From Calderihabitans maritimus (GTDB taxonomy: Bacteria > Bacillota > KKC1 > Calderihabitantales > Calderihabitantaceae), in contig NZ_BDGJ01000101.1 of the NCBI RefSeq assembly GCF_002207765.1, forward strand, positions 1 through 46,805: DNA of 46,805 bases. Reading direction: 5' to 3'. How positions within the stretch are numbered: position 1 is the first letter of the stretch; the number at the start of each line of letters is the position of its first letter. A model generated the notes under the pieces. It did no database searches, had not been told where the DNA came from, and was given only the letters and a program-made list of their open reading frames with translations. The position numbers were made by a program, and so were the translations under genes. Shown piece after piece: positions 31,993 to 40,303 of the stretch.

Positions 31993-32742
31993 ATGCGCAT
32001 TGATATTCTAACTATTTTTCCAGAGATGTTTCAGGGACCGTTACAAACCAGTATAATCGGCAAAGCTCAGGAAAAAGGTCTGCTGGAAATTAATCTAGTA
32101 AATATCAGGGACTACGCCCTTGATAAACATAAATCAGTAGACGATTACCCTTACGGTGGCGGTGCGGGGATGGTAATGAAACCGGAACCGATTTTCCGGG
32201 CGGTGGAAGCAATTCGAGGAGAGGATTTTTACCCGCAATGCCGTACTATCTTGTTAAGCCCTCAAGGAGAATTATTCAACCAGGAGAAGGCACAGGAACT
32301 TGCCGCATCTTCCCGCCTGATCCTCATATGTGGCCGCTACGAGGGTTTTGATGAACGCATACGGCAACATCTCGTTACCGATGAACTGTCTATTGGTGAT
32401 TACATTTTAACGGGCGGTGAATTACCCGCTATGGTAGTAGTTGATGCGGTTAGCCGGTTAATACCGGGAGTGCTCGGGGATGAAGAATCCGCCCGTGAGG
32501 AATCATTTACCTTTGGTTTGTTGGAGTATCCTCAGTATACTCGCCCCAAGGAATTTCGGGGATATTCGGTTCCGGAGGTATTGTTGTCCGGCCACCATCA
32601 GCGCATTCGAAGGTGGCGCCGTAAAGAGGCCTTGCGGAGGACCTGGTTGCGTCGCCCGGATCTGCTGGCGAAGGCAACTTTAACCGAGGAAGACCATCTG
32701 CTTTTGGAAGAAATTAAGCAGGAGCATGGCCAAGAAGAGTAA
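31993..32742 (+). CDS. trmD: tRNA (guanine37-N1)-methyltransferase TrmD
   Basis: This 249-residue SPOUT methyltransferase adds the m1G37 mark that prevents frameshifting. The knot and S-adenosylmethionine-site motifs are [27 protein letters not shown] and [19 protein letters not shown]. The C-terminal block [18 protein letters not shown] is typical. It lies 20 bases after rimM. Confidence 0.99.
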   Translation: MRIDILTIFPEMFQGPLQTSIIGKAQEKGLLEINLVNIRDYALDKHKSVDDYPYGGGAGMVMKPEPIFRAVEAIRGEDFYPQCRTILLSPQGELFNQEKAQELAASSRLILICGRYEGFDERIRQHLVTDELSIGDYILTGGELPAMVVVDAVSRLIPGVLGDEESAREESFTFGLLEYPQYTRPKEFRGYSVPEVLLSGHHQRIRRWRRKEALRRTWLRRPDLLAKATLTEEDHLLLEEIKQEHGQEE

Positions 32743-32775
32743 TTATGGAAATTAGATAAAAGAGGTATAATAGCC

Positions 32776-33357
32776 ATGGACAAAAAAAGAGCGCCCCTGT
32801 ATATCGGTCTGGTTCATTATCCCGTCTATAACAAGCGGATGGAGATTATCAACACCTCGATTACCAACTTGGATTTACACGATCTGGCTCGGGTTGCAGC
32901 CAGCTATGAGCTAGACGGTTATTTTGTGATTCAGCCCTTGCCGGGACAGGTGGAAATAGCTAGGCGCATCATTAAATATTGGCAGTCGGGACAGGGTGCC
33001 CGGTACAATCCGGATCGACAAAGGGCCTTTACCACCATACATTTAGTTTCCAGCGTTGCAGAAGCGGAGGAAAAGATTAGGGAAAAGGAAGGGACAAGGC
33101 CTCGAGTGGTGGTTACAGACGCTCGACTTTATCCTAATTCCATCGGTTATCGGGAGTTGCGGAAGCAGTTGGAAGAGGAGGTAAATCCATATTTAATCCT
33201 TTTTGGTACTGGCTGGGGTCTGGCCGAGGAAATAATGTTGAAAGCCGATTACATTCTTGAGCCTATATATGGAGTCGGAAACTATAACCACCTTTCGGTC
33301 CGGAGTGCCGTATCGATTATTATTGATCGACTCTGTGGCGAAAAGTGGTGGAAATAA
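32776..33357 (+). CDS. TrmD-associated SPOUT RNA methyltransferase (PF09936-type)
   Basis: This 193-residue protein resembles the family annotated as SAM-dependent RNA methyltransferase that is found beside trmD in clostridia. Recognisable blocks are LYIGLVHYPVYNKRMEIINTSI, LDLHDLARVAASYELDGYFVI and LFGTGWGLAEEIM with GVGNYNHLSVRSAVSII at the C-terminus, the SPOUT-like cofactor knot. The RNA target is not known to me. It is 33 bases after trmD and precedes rplS. Confidence 0.88.
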   Translation: MDKKRAPLYIGLVHYPVYNKRMEIINTSITNLDLHDLARVAASYELDGYFVIQPLPGQVEIARRIIKYWQSGQGARYNPDRQRAFTTIHLVSSVAEAEEKIREKEGTRPRVVVTDARLYPNSIGYRELRKQLEEEVNPYLILFGTGWGLAEEIMLKADYILEPIYGVGNYNHLSVRSAVSIIIDRLCGEKWWK

Positions 33358-33358
33358 G

Positions 33359-33387
33359 TTGCCAATGAGAAGTGGTTGTGCTATAAT
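33359..33387 (+). promoter_or_regulatory. sigma-A promoter of rplS
   Basis: TTGCCA (33359-33364), a 17-base spacer and a perfect TATAAT (33382-33387) form a strong promoter. The transcript would start near 33394, leaving a leader of about 60 bases before rplS that could hold the autogenous L19 leader seen in Gram-positive bacteria; I could not confirm its fold. Confidence 0.8.
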
Positions 33388-33452
33388 ACAGCATGGTGTT
33401 TTGGAGCTAATAAGCCTTTTTTCGAGCAGTAAGAAGGGAGGATAAACTACAT

Positions 33453-33794
33453 ATGGATTTAATAAAGGCGGTAGAGCAGGAATATGTTAAGAAAGATATT
33501 CCCGATTTTCGACCGGGTGACACGGTAAGGGTTCATGTGAAGGTTATCGAAGGAAACCGGGAAAGAATTCAGCCTTTTGAAGGAACCGTCATTAAAAGGA
33601 AAGGAGAAGGGATCAAGGAGACATTTACGGTACGCCGTATTTCCTACGGAGTTGCGGTAGAACGGACTTTTCCCGTCCATTCACCGATGATAGAGCGCAT
33701 TGAAGTTGTACGTCGGGGACGAGTCCGTAGAGCCAAACTTTACTACCTGCGGGACAGAGTTGGCAAAGCCGCTCGGATAAAAGAAAGACGTTAG
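33453..33794 (+). CDS. rplS: 50S ribosomal protein L19
   Basis: This 113-residue L19 has the family blocks [36 protein letters not shown] and [17 protein letters not shown] at the end. It sits at the 30S-50S interface. It has its own promoter in addition to the operon transcript, and a terminator follows. Confidence 0.99.
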   Translation: MDLIKAVEQEYVKKDIPDFRPGDTVRVHVKVIEGNRERIQPFEGTVIKRKGEGIKETFTVRRISYGVAVERTFPVHSPMIERIEVVRRGRVRRAKLYYLRDRVGKAARIKERR

Positions 33795-33802
33795 AATATA
33801 GG

Positions 33803-33831
33803 AGGGACTGCCATGCCAGTCCCTTTATTTA
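33803..33831 (+). terminator. terminator between rplS and lepB
   Basis: AGGGACTG (33803-33810) and CAGTCCCT (33817-33824), 6-base loop, then TTATTT. It probably lowers lepB and rbgA expression relative to rplS. Confidence 0.75.
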
Positions 33832-33874
33832 CCTGATCAAGCAGTTTTTATTTCTGGAGGAGCAGGAGAACATA

Positions 33875-34402
33875 ATGAAAGGTAACCAAAGACTGTGGCA
33901 CAATCTCACCGAGATCTTGCAGACTGTCGCTATCGCTTTGATGTTATCGTTTATAATTCGCCTTTTTCTTTTTCAGCCTTTCTACATTCCTTCTAGCTCT
34001 ATGGAACCGACGTTACGGCCGGGAGACAGAATATTGGTAAATAAATTTATTTACCATTTTCAAAAACCGCGCCGAGGCGATGTTATCGTATTTCGTTTTC
34101 CTTTAGATCCTCAAAGAGACTTTATTAAGAGAATAATTGCCTTTGGCGGGGAAACCCTGGAAGTAAAAAACAACCAAGTGTTTATAGACGGGAGAAAATT
34201 GGAGGAACCTTACCTGCCGCCTGATATCCGTTTTGGCAATTACGGTCCCGTCACTATACCGGAAGGTTACTACTTCGTGATGGGGGATAATCGCAGTCAC
34301 AGTCAAGACAGTCGTTTCTGGGGGCCCCTGAATAGAAAGTATATCATTGGCAAAGCGGTCCTTATTTTTTGGCCTTGGTTTCGAGCAGGGTTAATCAGGT
34401 AG
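33875..34402 (+). CDS. lepB: type I signal peptidase
   Basis: This 175-residue protease removes signal peptides at the outer face of the membrane. A single N-terminal helix (about residues 15-35) precedes the catalytic serine in PSSSMEPTLRPGD. The catalytic lysine is in RDFIKRIIAFGGETL, and the GDNRSHSQDSRFWGP block completes the site. The size is that of the short Gram-positive enzymes. It is in its usual place between rplS and rbgA. Confidence 0.98.
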   Translation: MKGNQRLWHNLTEILQTVAIALMLSFIIRLFLFQPFYIPSSSMEPTLRPGDRILVNKFIYHFQKPRRGDVIVFRFPLDPQRDFIKRIIAFGGETLEVKNNQVFIDGRKLEEPYLPPDIRFGNYGPVTIPEGYYFVMGDNRSHSQDSRFWGPLNRKYIIGKAVLIFWPWFRAGLIR

Positions 34403-34411
34403 GTGCTTAAA

Positions 34412-35260
34412 GTGAAAATCCAATGGTATCCGGGCCACATGGTGAAGGCCAAACAACAACTACAGGAAAGTTTGAAGGTAGTCGACCTGGTGATAGAAGT
34501 ACTTGATGCACGAATACCTAAAAGCAGCCGTAATCCGGACTTAGCAGCCTTTTATGGTGACCGACCGTGCCTGCTGGTTTTGAATAAGGCGGATTTGGCG
34601 GAAGTTGAAGCTACGGAAGCCTGGATTAATTATTACCGTCAAAAAGGCTTTAAGGCCGTGGCCGTCAGTTCCCTTACCGGGCTAGGAGTATCGAAAATAT
34701 TGCCTGCCTGTCGGGAAGTGGCAAGGCCCCGGTTGGAGAAACTGCGATTAAAGGGTTTGCGTCCTAGAGCTGTCCGGGCCATGGTTGTAGGCATTCCTAA
34801 TGTAGGAAAATCCTCTTTAATCAATCGATTAACGGGCAGAGCTCCTGCCAGAACGGGTGAATTGCCCGGCGTAACTAGGGGTAAACAGTGGATACGCCTT
34901 CGCCGGGATCTAGAATTGCTTGATACTCCGGGTGTCTTGTGGCCAAAATTGACAGATGCAGAGATTGGTTTCAAACTGATACTGGTGGGCACTATCAGTG
35001 AATTGGTCTACGATGAGGCTGAGGTAGCTACTGAATTGGTTGAATTCCTGCAGGAACATTATCCGCAGGTCTTGTCAAATCGCTACCGTTTAGGAAATTT
35101 AACCTCTAACGCGAAAAAGGTATTGGAACAGATTGGCAGAAAACGGGGTTGTTTGCTGCCCGGGGGCGAAGTGGATTACCAAAAAGCAGGAAAAATTTTA
35201 TTAAGAGACTTTCGCGAAGGCAAGCTTGGAAGATTCACCTTGGATCGCATAGACAAATGA
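34412..35260 (+). CDS. rbgA: ribosome biogenesis GTPase RbgA (YlqF)
   Basis: This 282-residue circularly permuted GTPase is needed for late 50S assembly. The motif order is permuted as expected: G4 LNKADLAEV first, then G1 GIPNVGKSSLIN and G3 LLDTPG. The N-terminal QWYPGHMVKAKQQL block is conserved. GTG 34412 gives this N-terminus; GTG 34403 is in frame but less likely. In many Firmicutes rnhB is the next gene; here 11 kb of other genes lie between. Confidence 0.98.
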   Translation: MKIQWYPGHMVKAKQQLQESLKVVDLVIEVLDARIPKSSRNPDLAAFYGDRPCLLVLNKADLAEVEATEAWINYYRQKGFKAVAVSSLTGLGVSKILPACREVARPRLEKLRLKGLRPRAVRAMVVGIPNVGKSSLINRLTGRAPARTGELPGVTRGKQWIRLRRDLELLDTPGVLWPKLTDAEIGFKLILVGTISELVYDEAEVATELVEFLQEHYPQVLSNRYRLGNLTSNAKKVLEQIGRKRGCLLPGGEVDYQKAGKILLRDFREGKLGRFTLDRIDK

Positions 35261-35267
35261 TGAATTT

Positions 35268-35297
35268 AAATCACTACAGTTAGTAGTGATTTTTTTA
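35268..35297 (+). terminator. terminator after rbgA
   Basis: AAATCACTAC (35268-35277), loop AGTTA and GTAGTGATTT (35283-35292) form a 10-bp stem followed by a run of T. It ends the housekeeping operon. Confidence 0.92.
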
Positions 35298-35390
35298 TTG
35301 CTTAAAGATATAACGATTGATAGTGGAAGCAGGCAGGAAATAACTGCTTGAGTCAAGAAACATATTGATATTCTTATATTCGGGGTGTTT

Positions 35391-36533
35391 ATGGTGGTAG
35401 ATGTTAGGGCTTTGGACAAAGTAATTAAACAGACCCTTGCTACTTTGGAAAAAAGCCGTGATCAAATCCTTGATATCGCCGACAATGCTCGAAGTGAAAG
35501 GGAAAGAATTAAGGCAGAGTTACAAGAAATTCAAAATCAGGTAAAAAAGACTATAGACGAAGTTGACCTTTTGGAAAGAAAGGAAAAGCAGGCTCGAATT
35601 CGGCTGATGGAGGTCAGCAGGAATTTTCACAAGTATACGGAGGAAGATATGCGGCAGGCTTACGAAAAGGCAAGGCAGTTACAAATCAGATTAGGGCTGT
35701 TAAGGGAACGGGAGACGCAATTAAGACTCCGGAGGGATCAGCTGGAAATTAGTCTCCGTAAGCTGGAAGAGACGGTGGAAAAAGCGGAAAACCTTGCCTC
35801 CCAGGTGGGAGTAGTTCTCAACTTCCTGGGGGGTAACTTGCAGGAATTGAGTAACCAGTTGGAAGAAATACAGCAGAGACAGCTACTGGGGTTGCGTATC
35901 ATTAAAGCTCAAGAAGAAGAGCGCAAGCGGGTGGCACGGGAGATTCACGACGGTCCGGCTCAATCTCTTGCCAATGTTATCTTGAGAGCGGAGATTTGTG
36001 AAAAACTGCTGGCTATTGACCCTTCCCGGGTGGGGAAGGAGCTCTCCGAGCTCAAAAATTTGGTTAAGCAGAGTCTACAGGATGTACGTAAGATTATCTT
36101 TGACCTCCGTCCGATGGTACTGGATGATTTGGGATTGATTCCGACTCTGAAAAGGTTCATGGCCAATCTGCAGGAAGAGAGCAAATTGGAAGTGGATTTT
36201 ACCGTTCTGGGACAGGAAGAAAGATTAGCTCCAGCTTTAGAGGTAGCCGTTTTTCGTTTGGTACAGGAGGCGCTAAATAACGTTAAAAAACATGCGCGGG
36301 CTTCTCGAGTTCAGGTCAGGCTGGAAACAACTCCCGAACGGATAAATGTTAGTGTAAAAGATAACGGTTGTGGTTTTAACCCTCAGGAGGTGTTTGGCGG
36401 GAAGGGAGAATCCTACGGGTTGATAGGGATGAGGGAGAGAGTAGAGCTTTTGGAAGGAAAGATTAATATTGATTCTGCTCCAGGTAAGGGAACTCAGATC
36501 AGGATTAGCATTCCTTTGCAGAAACGGGAGTGA
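35391..36533 (+). CDS. cytoplasmic DegS-like sensor histidine kinase
   Basis: This 380-residue kinase has no membrane helix. A long coiled coil (about residues 1-165) is followed by a HisKA_3 dimerisation domain with the phosphorylated histidine H186 in REIHDGPAQSLAN, and an HATPase domain with N box EALNNVKKHARAS and G boxes VKDNGCGF and YGLIGMRERV. This architecture equals DegS of Bacillus. The ATG is just 3 bases after GGGGTG, so GTG 35394 is an alternative. It overlaps the response-regulator frame (GTGA) and sits just upstream of the pilus locus, its possible target. Confidence 0.93.
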   Translation: MVVDVRALDKVIKQTLATLEKSRDQILDIADNARSERERIKAELQEIQNQVKKTIDEVDLLERKEKQARIRLMEVSRNFHKYTEEDMRQAYEKARQLQIRLGLLRERETQLRLRRDQLEISLRKLEETVEKAENLASQVGVVLNFLGGNLQELSNQLEEIQQRQLLGLRIIKAQEEERKRVAREIHDGPAQSLANVILRAEICEKLLAIDPSRVGKELSELKNLVKQSLQDVRKIIFDLRPMVLDDLGLIPTLKRFMANLQEESKLEVDFTVLGQEERLAPALEVAVFRLVQEALNNVKKHARASRVQVRLETTPERINVSVKDNGCGFNPQEVFGGKGESYGLIGMRERVELLEGKINIDSAPGKGTQIRISIPLQKRE

Positions 36534-36538
36534 TTTTT

Positions 36539-37189
36539 ATGGAGGTTATAAAGGTTCTGATTGCTGATGACCACTCTTTAATCCGGGAAGGGTTGCGAAA
36601 AATACTACTGCTGGAGCCAAGGATAGTTATTTGTGGAGAAGCAAGCGACGGGCAGGAAGCCGTGGAATTAACTCGAAGATATCGGCCTGATATTGTACTA
36701 ATGGATATCAATATGCCTAATGTAAATGGATTGGAGGCTACTCGCCTTATAAAACGAGAATTTCCGTCCACCAAAGTGATAGTTTTAACCATACACGACG
36801 ATGAAGAATACGTCACTGAACTTTTTAAAGCGGGGGCCAGCGGGTATGTTCTTAAAGATATCGATGCGCACGATCTTATAAAGGTAGTTCTAGAAGTAGC
36901 AGAGGGTAAACCAGCTTTGCATCCTTCTCTCACTCCTAAAGTCATTCATGGATTACAGCAATTGGCCAAAGAAAAAGAGATGGTTCAGAGCCCACCCTTG
37001 ACCAAGCGGGAAGTGGAGATTCTTAAATTGATTGCTCAGGGATTTTCCAATCGGGAGATCGGGGAGAAGTTGTTCATCAGCGAAAAAACCGTCAAAAATC
37101 ATATTACTAATATTTTTCGAAAGATTAAGGTAGAGGATCGAACTCAGGCTGCCCTTTATGCGGTTAAGCATAAACTGGTTGAGTTATAG
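36539..37189 (+). CDS. NarL/DegU-family response regulator
   Basis: This 216-residue regulator has a receiver domain with D56 in VLMDINMPNVNG, the conserved Thr/Lys positions (VLTIHDD, VLKDIDA), and a LuxR-type HTH (LTKREVEILKLIAQGFSNREIGEKLFISEKTVKNHITNIFRK). It resembles DegU. ATG 36539 fits the ACGGGAG site; GTG 36530 overlaps the kinase stop. It is probably phosphorylated by the preceding DegS-like kinase. A terminator follows, so the pair is one transcript separate from the pilus genes. Confidence 0.95.
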   Translation: MEVIKVLIADDHSLIREGLRKILLLEPRIVICGEASDGQEAVELTRRYRPDIVLMDINMPNVNGLEATRLIKREFPSTKVIVLTIHDDEEYVTELFKAGASGYVLKDIDAHDLIKVVLEVAEGKPALHPSLTPKVIHGLQQLAKEKEMVQSPPLTKREVEILKLIAQGFSNREIGEKLFISEKTVKNHITNIFRKIKVEDRTQAALYAVKHKLVEL

Positions 37190-37216
37190 AGACAATTGTT
37201 ATCAATTGTCTCTTTT
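37188..37216 (+). terminator. terminator after the response regulator
   Basis: AGAGACAATTG (37188-37198), loop TTAT and CAATTGTCTCT (37203-37213) are a perfect 11-bp stem followed by TTTAATTTTT. The stop codon is partly inside the left arm. Confidence 0.92.
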
Positions 37217-37300
37217 AATTTTTGGGACCGAAGTCCTATGTAAATTAAGACTTTGGCTCGATAGGAAGAAAATAGAATATATGTTAAATTAGAGACAACC

Positions 37301-37327
37301 GGGGTACCCCAGAGCCTAACAAAGGCT
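37301..37327. promoter_or_regulatory. palindrome and small hairpin in the pilin leader
   Basis: GGGGTACCCC (37301-37310) is a perfect 10-bp palindrome, followed by AGCCT-AACAA-AGGCT (37313-37327). They lie 45-70 bases before the pilin start and could be an operator or leader structure. I could not identify a promoter with confidence between 37217 and 37300. Confidence 0.35.
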
Positions 37328-37371
37328 TTAAAACTAGTTTGAAAAAGAGTTTCCTTAGGGGGTGTGTTAAG

Positions 37372-37554
37372 TTGCTGGCGGTTTTGCGCAGACTGTGGCG
37401 GGAGGAAGATGGTCAGGGGATGACCGAATACGGGCTGATATTGGCATTGGTAGCGGTTCTCTTAATAGGTTCTCTGCTGGCGATGAAAGATAAATTGGCT
37501 GCTATCTTTAACGATATTACCACTGGACTGGAGGGTACGAATCCGAGGGGTTAG
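37372..37554 (+). CDS. Flp/Fap-type pilin
   Basis: This 60-residue prepilin has a short charged leader (MLAVLRRLWREEDG) and then QGMTEYGLILALVAVLLIGS. If cut after G14, the mature pilin has Glu5-Tyr6, the Flp-pilin signature. The remainder is one hydrophobic helix and a short hydrophilic tail. The frame opens at 37339, but AGGGGGTG (37357-37364) sets TTG 37372 as start. It is the first gene of the Tad locus and is followed by a hairpin that would favour its expression over the assembly genes. Confidence 0.92.
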   Translation: MLAVLRRLWREEDGQGMTEYGLILALVAVLLIGSLLAMKDKLAAIFNDITTGLEGTNPRG

Positions 37555-37580
37555 GATTTTTAGTTCCTTCCACCCTGGGT

Positions 37581-37622
37581 GGCCCTGCTGTATTAGCAGG
37601 AGGGCTGCCGTTCTTTTTCTTT
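37581..37622 (+). terminator. partial terminator between pilin and assembly genes
   Basis: GGCCCTGCT (37581-37589) pairs with AGCAGG-A-GGGC (37595-37605) with one bulge, followed by TTCTTTTTCTTTT. Partial termination would give excess pilin mRNA. Confidence 0.6.
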
Positions 37623-37659
37623 TCCGTGATGCCGTTTCACCATTGGACAACCAAGGTGG

Positions 37660-38187
37660 ATGATGCGTATGGAAATGATATTAAATTTGGTTTTAATTAC
37701 AGTTTTAGTTATGGCAGTTTATCACGATCTGCGCGAACGAAAAATTCCTAACCGAATTCTAATTGCGGGCTTTGGATTGGCCGTACTGGTACACGGCCTA
37801 TCGGACGGATGGCAGGGAGTGTTTTTTTCCATCCGAGGACTGCTCGTAGGTTTAGGATTGTTTTTCCTTCCTTTTTTACTTGACGGTATAGGAGCCGGTG
37901 ATGTCAAGCTTCTCGGGGTGATTGGAGCCTTACAGGGGAGTTCTTTCGTATTTTATACTTTCCTGGCCGCAGCCCTTATCGGGGGATTATTATCTTGTTT
38001 GGTATTATTAAAAAACAAGCAATTGAAGACGACCTTGATGCGGGTGGGAATGATTTTATGGCAACTATATTGGACGCGTTTTTCACTGTCCGTTCTCCAA
38101 GGTTTGCGTAGTAGGGACAATGATTATCGACTTCCCTACGCCTTAGCTATAGCGTTGGGAGCATTCGTGGTCGCGTGGATGAGGTGA
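37660..38187 (+). CDS. A24-family prepilin peptidase (TadV/CpaA-like)
   Basis: This protein of about 175 residues is an aspartic membrane protease that trims Flp prepilins. Two catalytic aspartates are visible in YHDLRERKIPN and in the GxGD motif GIGAGDVKLLG. About five hydrophobic helices follow the short type (TadV), lacking the methylase domain of PilD. Starts at 37660, 37663 and 37669 are all ATG; AAGGTGG at 37653-37659 best suits 37669. It lies 105 bases after the pilin and just before the TadE-like gene. Confidence 0.93.
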   Translation: MMRMEMILNLVLITVLVMAVYHDLRERKIPNRILIAGFGLAVLVHGLSDGWQGVFFSIRGLLVGLGLFFLPFLLDGIGAGDVKLLGVIGALQGSSFVFYTFLAAALIGGLLSCLVLLKNKQLKTTLMRVGMILWQLYWTRFSLSVLQGLRSRDNDYRLPYALAIALGAFVVAWMR

Positions 38188-38191
38188 GAAA

Positions 38192-38593
38192 ATGACCGCC
38201 CTCAAAAAATTACGCGATGGGGATAATGGGCAAGCTTTGGTGGAACTGGCCCTGGTTTTACCGGTCCTGTTAATGCTTATGGGGGGGATAATCGAAACCG
38301 CGCGTCTTACGAATGCTTATTTGGCGGTAGTGCATGGATCTCGGGAGGGAGCTCGTTTGGGAGCCGTGGGAGGAACTGACGCGGAGATCGTGATGCAGGT
38401 CAAGAGAGCTGCCAGCCCGTTGGAACCGGAGAGGATATCTGTGAGTATTTATCCGGCGGAAGAAAACCGGACGGCCGGTGAAATGATAGAGGTTTCAGTT
38501 GAGTATTCTATTCCGCTGTTTACCCCTCCTTTGAATTTTATCCTGACCAACCCTTATCCGGTTAAGGCCAGCACAGTTATGCGGGTAGAGTAG
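38192..38593 (+). CDS. TadE-like pilus protein
   Basis: This 133-residue protein has the TadE N-terminus: a short basic stretch, then GDNGQALVELALVLPVLLMLMGG, a pseudopilin-like processing site and helix, followed by the AREGARLGA-like segment VVHGSREGARLGAVGG. TadE pseudopilins are processed by the prepilin peptidase and are needed for Flp pilus assembly. The gene begins 4 bases after the peptidase gene. Length is typical. Confidence 0.92.
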   Translation: MTALKKLRDGDNGQALVELALVLPVLLMLMGGIIETARLTNAYLAVVHGSREGARLGAVGGTDAEIVMQVKRAASPLEPERISVSIYPAEENRTAGEMIEVSVEYSIPLFTPPLNFILTNPYPVKASTVMRVE

Positions 38594-38603
38594 GTGGCAA
38601 AAA

Positions 38604-39557
38604 TTGAGGCGAGTGAAAGTTTTTTGGGACGGTTTAATAGGTGAAGAAAAGGGAAGTGTCATAGTGCTCACCGCACTAAGTATGGTGATGCTGCTGGGCT
38701 TTACCGCCTTGGTAACTGATATAGGACTGGCTTACTTGGCGAGTCAGAAGTTGAGCCGGAGTATAGATGCGGCGGCTTTAGCCGGAGCACAGGAATTGCC
38801 CGGTAATCCGGATAGGGCAGTAGAAATAGCTAAAGAATATGCAAGGCGTAACGGGTTAGCGGAAGAATTAATGGAAATTCAAGTGGCGCAAGACAGACAG
38901 AGCCTGCGAGTGAAGGCGGTCAGGCCGGTACGACTTTTCTTCGGGAGAATTTTGGGGATAAGAGATAGTTTGGTACAGAAGGCAAGTCAGGCTGAAGTTA
39001 GGAGTTTATTAGCGGTTCGCGGCGCCGCCCCGCTTGCTGTTAAGCAAGATAATTTTGTATTGGGACGGCGGTATATTCTCAAATACGGAGCCGGAAGTTC
39101 CCGACGGGAAAACAATCTCGGACCCGGAAACTTCGGAGCACTGGCTTTGGGCAAGGGTGGTGCAGACCAATACGAGGAGAATCTCAAGTACGGATATGAA
39201 GGATGGCTTCGAGTGGGCGAGGTAGTAGATACTCAAACCGGAAATTTGTCCGGTCCTACCCTGAGGGCTATAGATTATCGCCTTTCTTTGTGCAGTCACG
39301 CACGGCAGTGTACGCCACAATCTTTTTACCGGGACTGCCCTCGCTTGTTGATTGTACCGGTATTTGTTCCGTGGAAGGTCGAAGGGCAGCAAGTAAAAAA
39401 AGTAAAGATAACCGGATTTGCTGCCTTTTTTGTGGAGGCAGTAAAAGGACAGGGGAAGGAGAGCGAAGTACACGGTTATTTTGTTGAAACCCTGGCATCG
39501 GGAATAACAGGGCACGGATTAGACTTTGGGCTCCGGGGCGTACGATTGGCGGAATAA
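38604..39557 (+). CDS. TadG-like (Tad domain) pilus assembly protein
   Basis: This 317-residue protein has the putative Flp-pilus assembly TadE/G-like N-terminus (EEKGSVIVLTALSMVMLLGFTALVTDIG, one membrane helix) and the SIDAAALAGAQELPG block, with an extracellular C-terminal portion. The C-terminal half holds three cysteines (SLCSHARQC and RDCPRLL) and is less conserved. It starts at TTG 38604 after TAGGTGGC. It is probably anchored in the membrane and exposed outside. It ends at 39557, directly before an ATG (39558) that belongs to the ribosome site of the next gene. Confidence 0.88.
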   Translation: MRRVKVFWDGLIGEEKGSVIVLTALSMVMLLGFTALVTDIGLAYLASQKLSRSIDAAALAGAQELPGNPDRAVEIAKEYARRNGLAEELMEIQVAQDRQSLRVKAVRPVRLFFGRILGIRDSLVQKASQAEVRSLLAVRGAAPLAVKQDNFVLGRRYILKYGAGSSRRENNLGPGNFGALALGKGGADQYEENLKYGYEGWLRVGEVVDTQTGNLSGPTLRAIDYRLSLCSHARQCTPQSFYRDCPRLLIVPVFVPWKVEGQQVKKVKITGFAAFFVEAVKGQGKESEVHGYFVETLASGITGHGLDFGLRGVRLAE

Positions 39558-39575
39558 ATGGACGGAGGTATAAGG

Positions 39576-40286
39576 ATGAATAGCAAGAGAATTTTTGTTT
39601 TCGCCCTGGTGCTGGGTTTACTGGCTGGCGGCACAACCTATTGGTATCTCCTGAAGTTGAAAGAGTCTTGGAAAGAGACCTGGAAAACTGTCAAAGTGGT
39701 TGTGGCGGCCGAAAACATTGCCCCAGGAGAAGTGATTAAGGAGTCAATGGTGCAGGAGAAAGAAATACCATTCTCTTTTGTTTTACCGGGAACGGTATCC
39801 AGTAAGGAAGAGCTCATCGGAGCCATAACCAGGCAAAATCTATATGCGGGAGAACAGGTATTGTGGGACCGGGTGGTTAAGGATACGGAAGAAGCATCGG
39901 AGCTGGCTTACCACATTTCTCCTGGCTTGAGAGCGGTAACTATCGCTGTTGATGAAATATCCGGTGTGGCCGGATTGGCTCAACCAGGTGATCGGGTAGA
40001 CGTAATAGCTATTGTCAGGACTTCAGAAAGTGGGGACGAACTCGGTACGGGAGCGGTAGTGTTGGTCCAAAATGTGAAAATACTGGCCGTGGGTCAGAAA
40101 CGGGAAAACCAGCGAGAGGAGATCAATTCCAGTCTGCGCAGCGTTACTTTGGAAGTTTCTGCGGAGGAGGCTCTGCGCTTGATACTTGCCGCCGAAGTGG
40201 GGCGGTTACATCTGATACTTCGGTCAGTGACAGATAAAGAAAGAGTTTCTTTACCGGTTCAGAGAGCTACCGACCTGCTGCCATAA
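39576..40286 (+). CDS. cpaB: Flp pilus assembly protein CpaB/RcpC
   Basis: This 236-residue protein has an N-terminal membrane helix (RIFVFALVLGLLAGGTTYW) and an SAF domain (VVVAAENIAPGEVIKESMVQEKEIP), followed by the CpaB C-terminal region (GLRAVTIAVDEISGVAGLAQPGDRVD). CpaB is a periplasmic/extracytoplasmic component of Tad systems. GGACGGAGGT at 39560-39569 sets ATG 39576 as the start rather than ATG 39558. It is next to the TadZ-like gene. Confidence 0.94.
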   Translation: MNSKRIFVFALVLGLLAGGTTYWYLLKLKESWKETWKTVKVVVAAENIAPGEVIKESMVQEKEIPFSFVLPGTVSSKEELIGAITRQNLYAGEQVLWDRVVKDTEEASELAYHISPGLRAVTIAVDEISGVAGLAQPGDRVDVIAIVRTSESGDELGTGAVVLVQNVKILAVGQKRENQREEINSSLRSVTLEVSAEEALRLILAAEVGRLHLILRSVTDKERVSLPVQRATDLLP

Positions 40287-40303
40287 GGGGAAGGAGGAAA
40301 ACA

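Noticed and set aside
32743-32771. TTATGG-N17-TATAAT just before the PF09936-type gene
   Set aside because: The -10 box is only 4 bases from the ATG and overlaps the ribosome-site spacer, so the transcript would lack the start region; taken as chance.
37295-37330. Possible cyclic-di-GMP riboswitch before the pilin
   Set aside because: Only a CCGGGGTACCCC stretch looks similar; the conserved GEMM core is absent.
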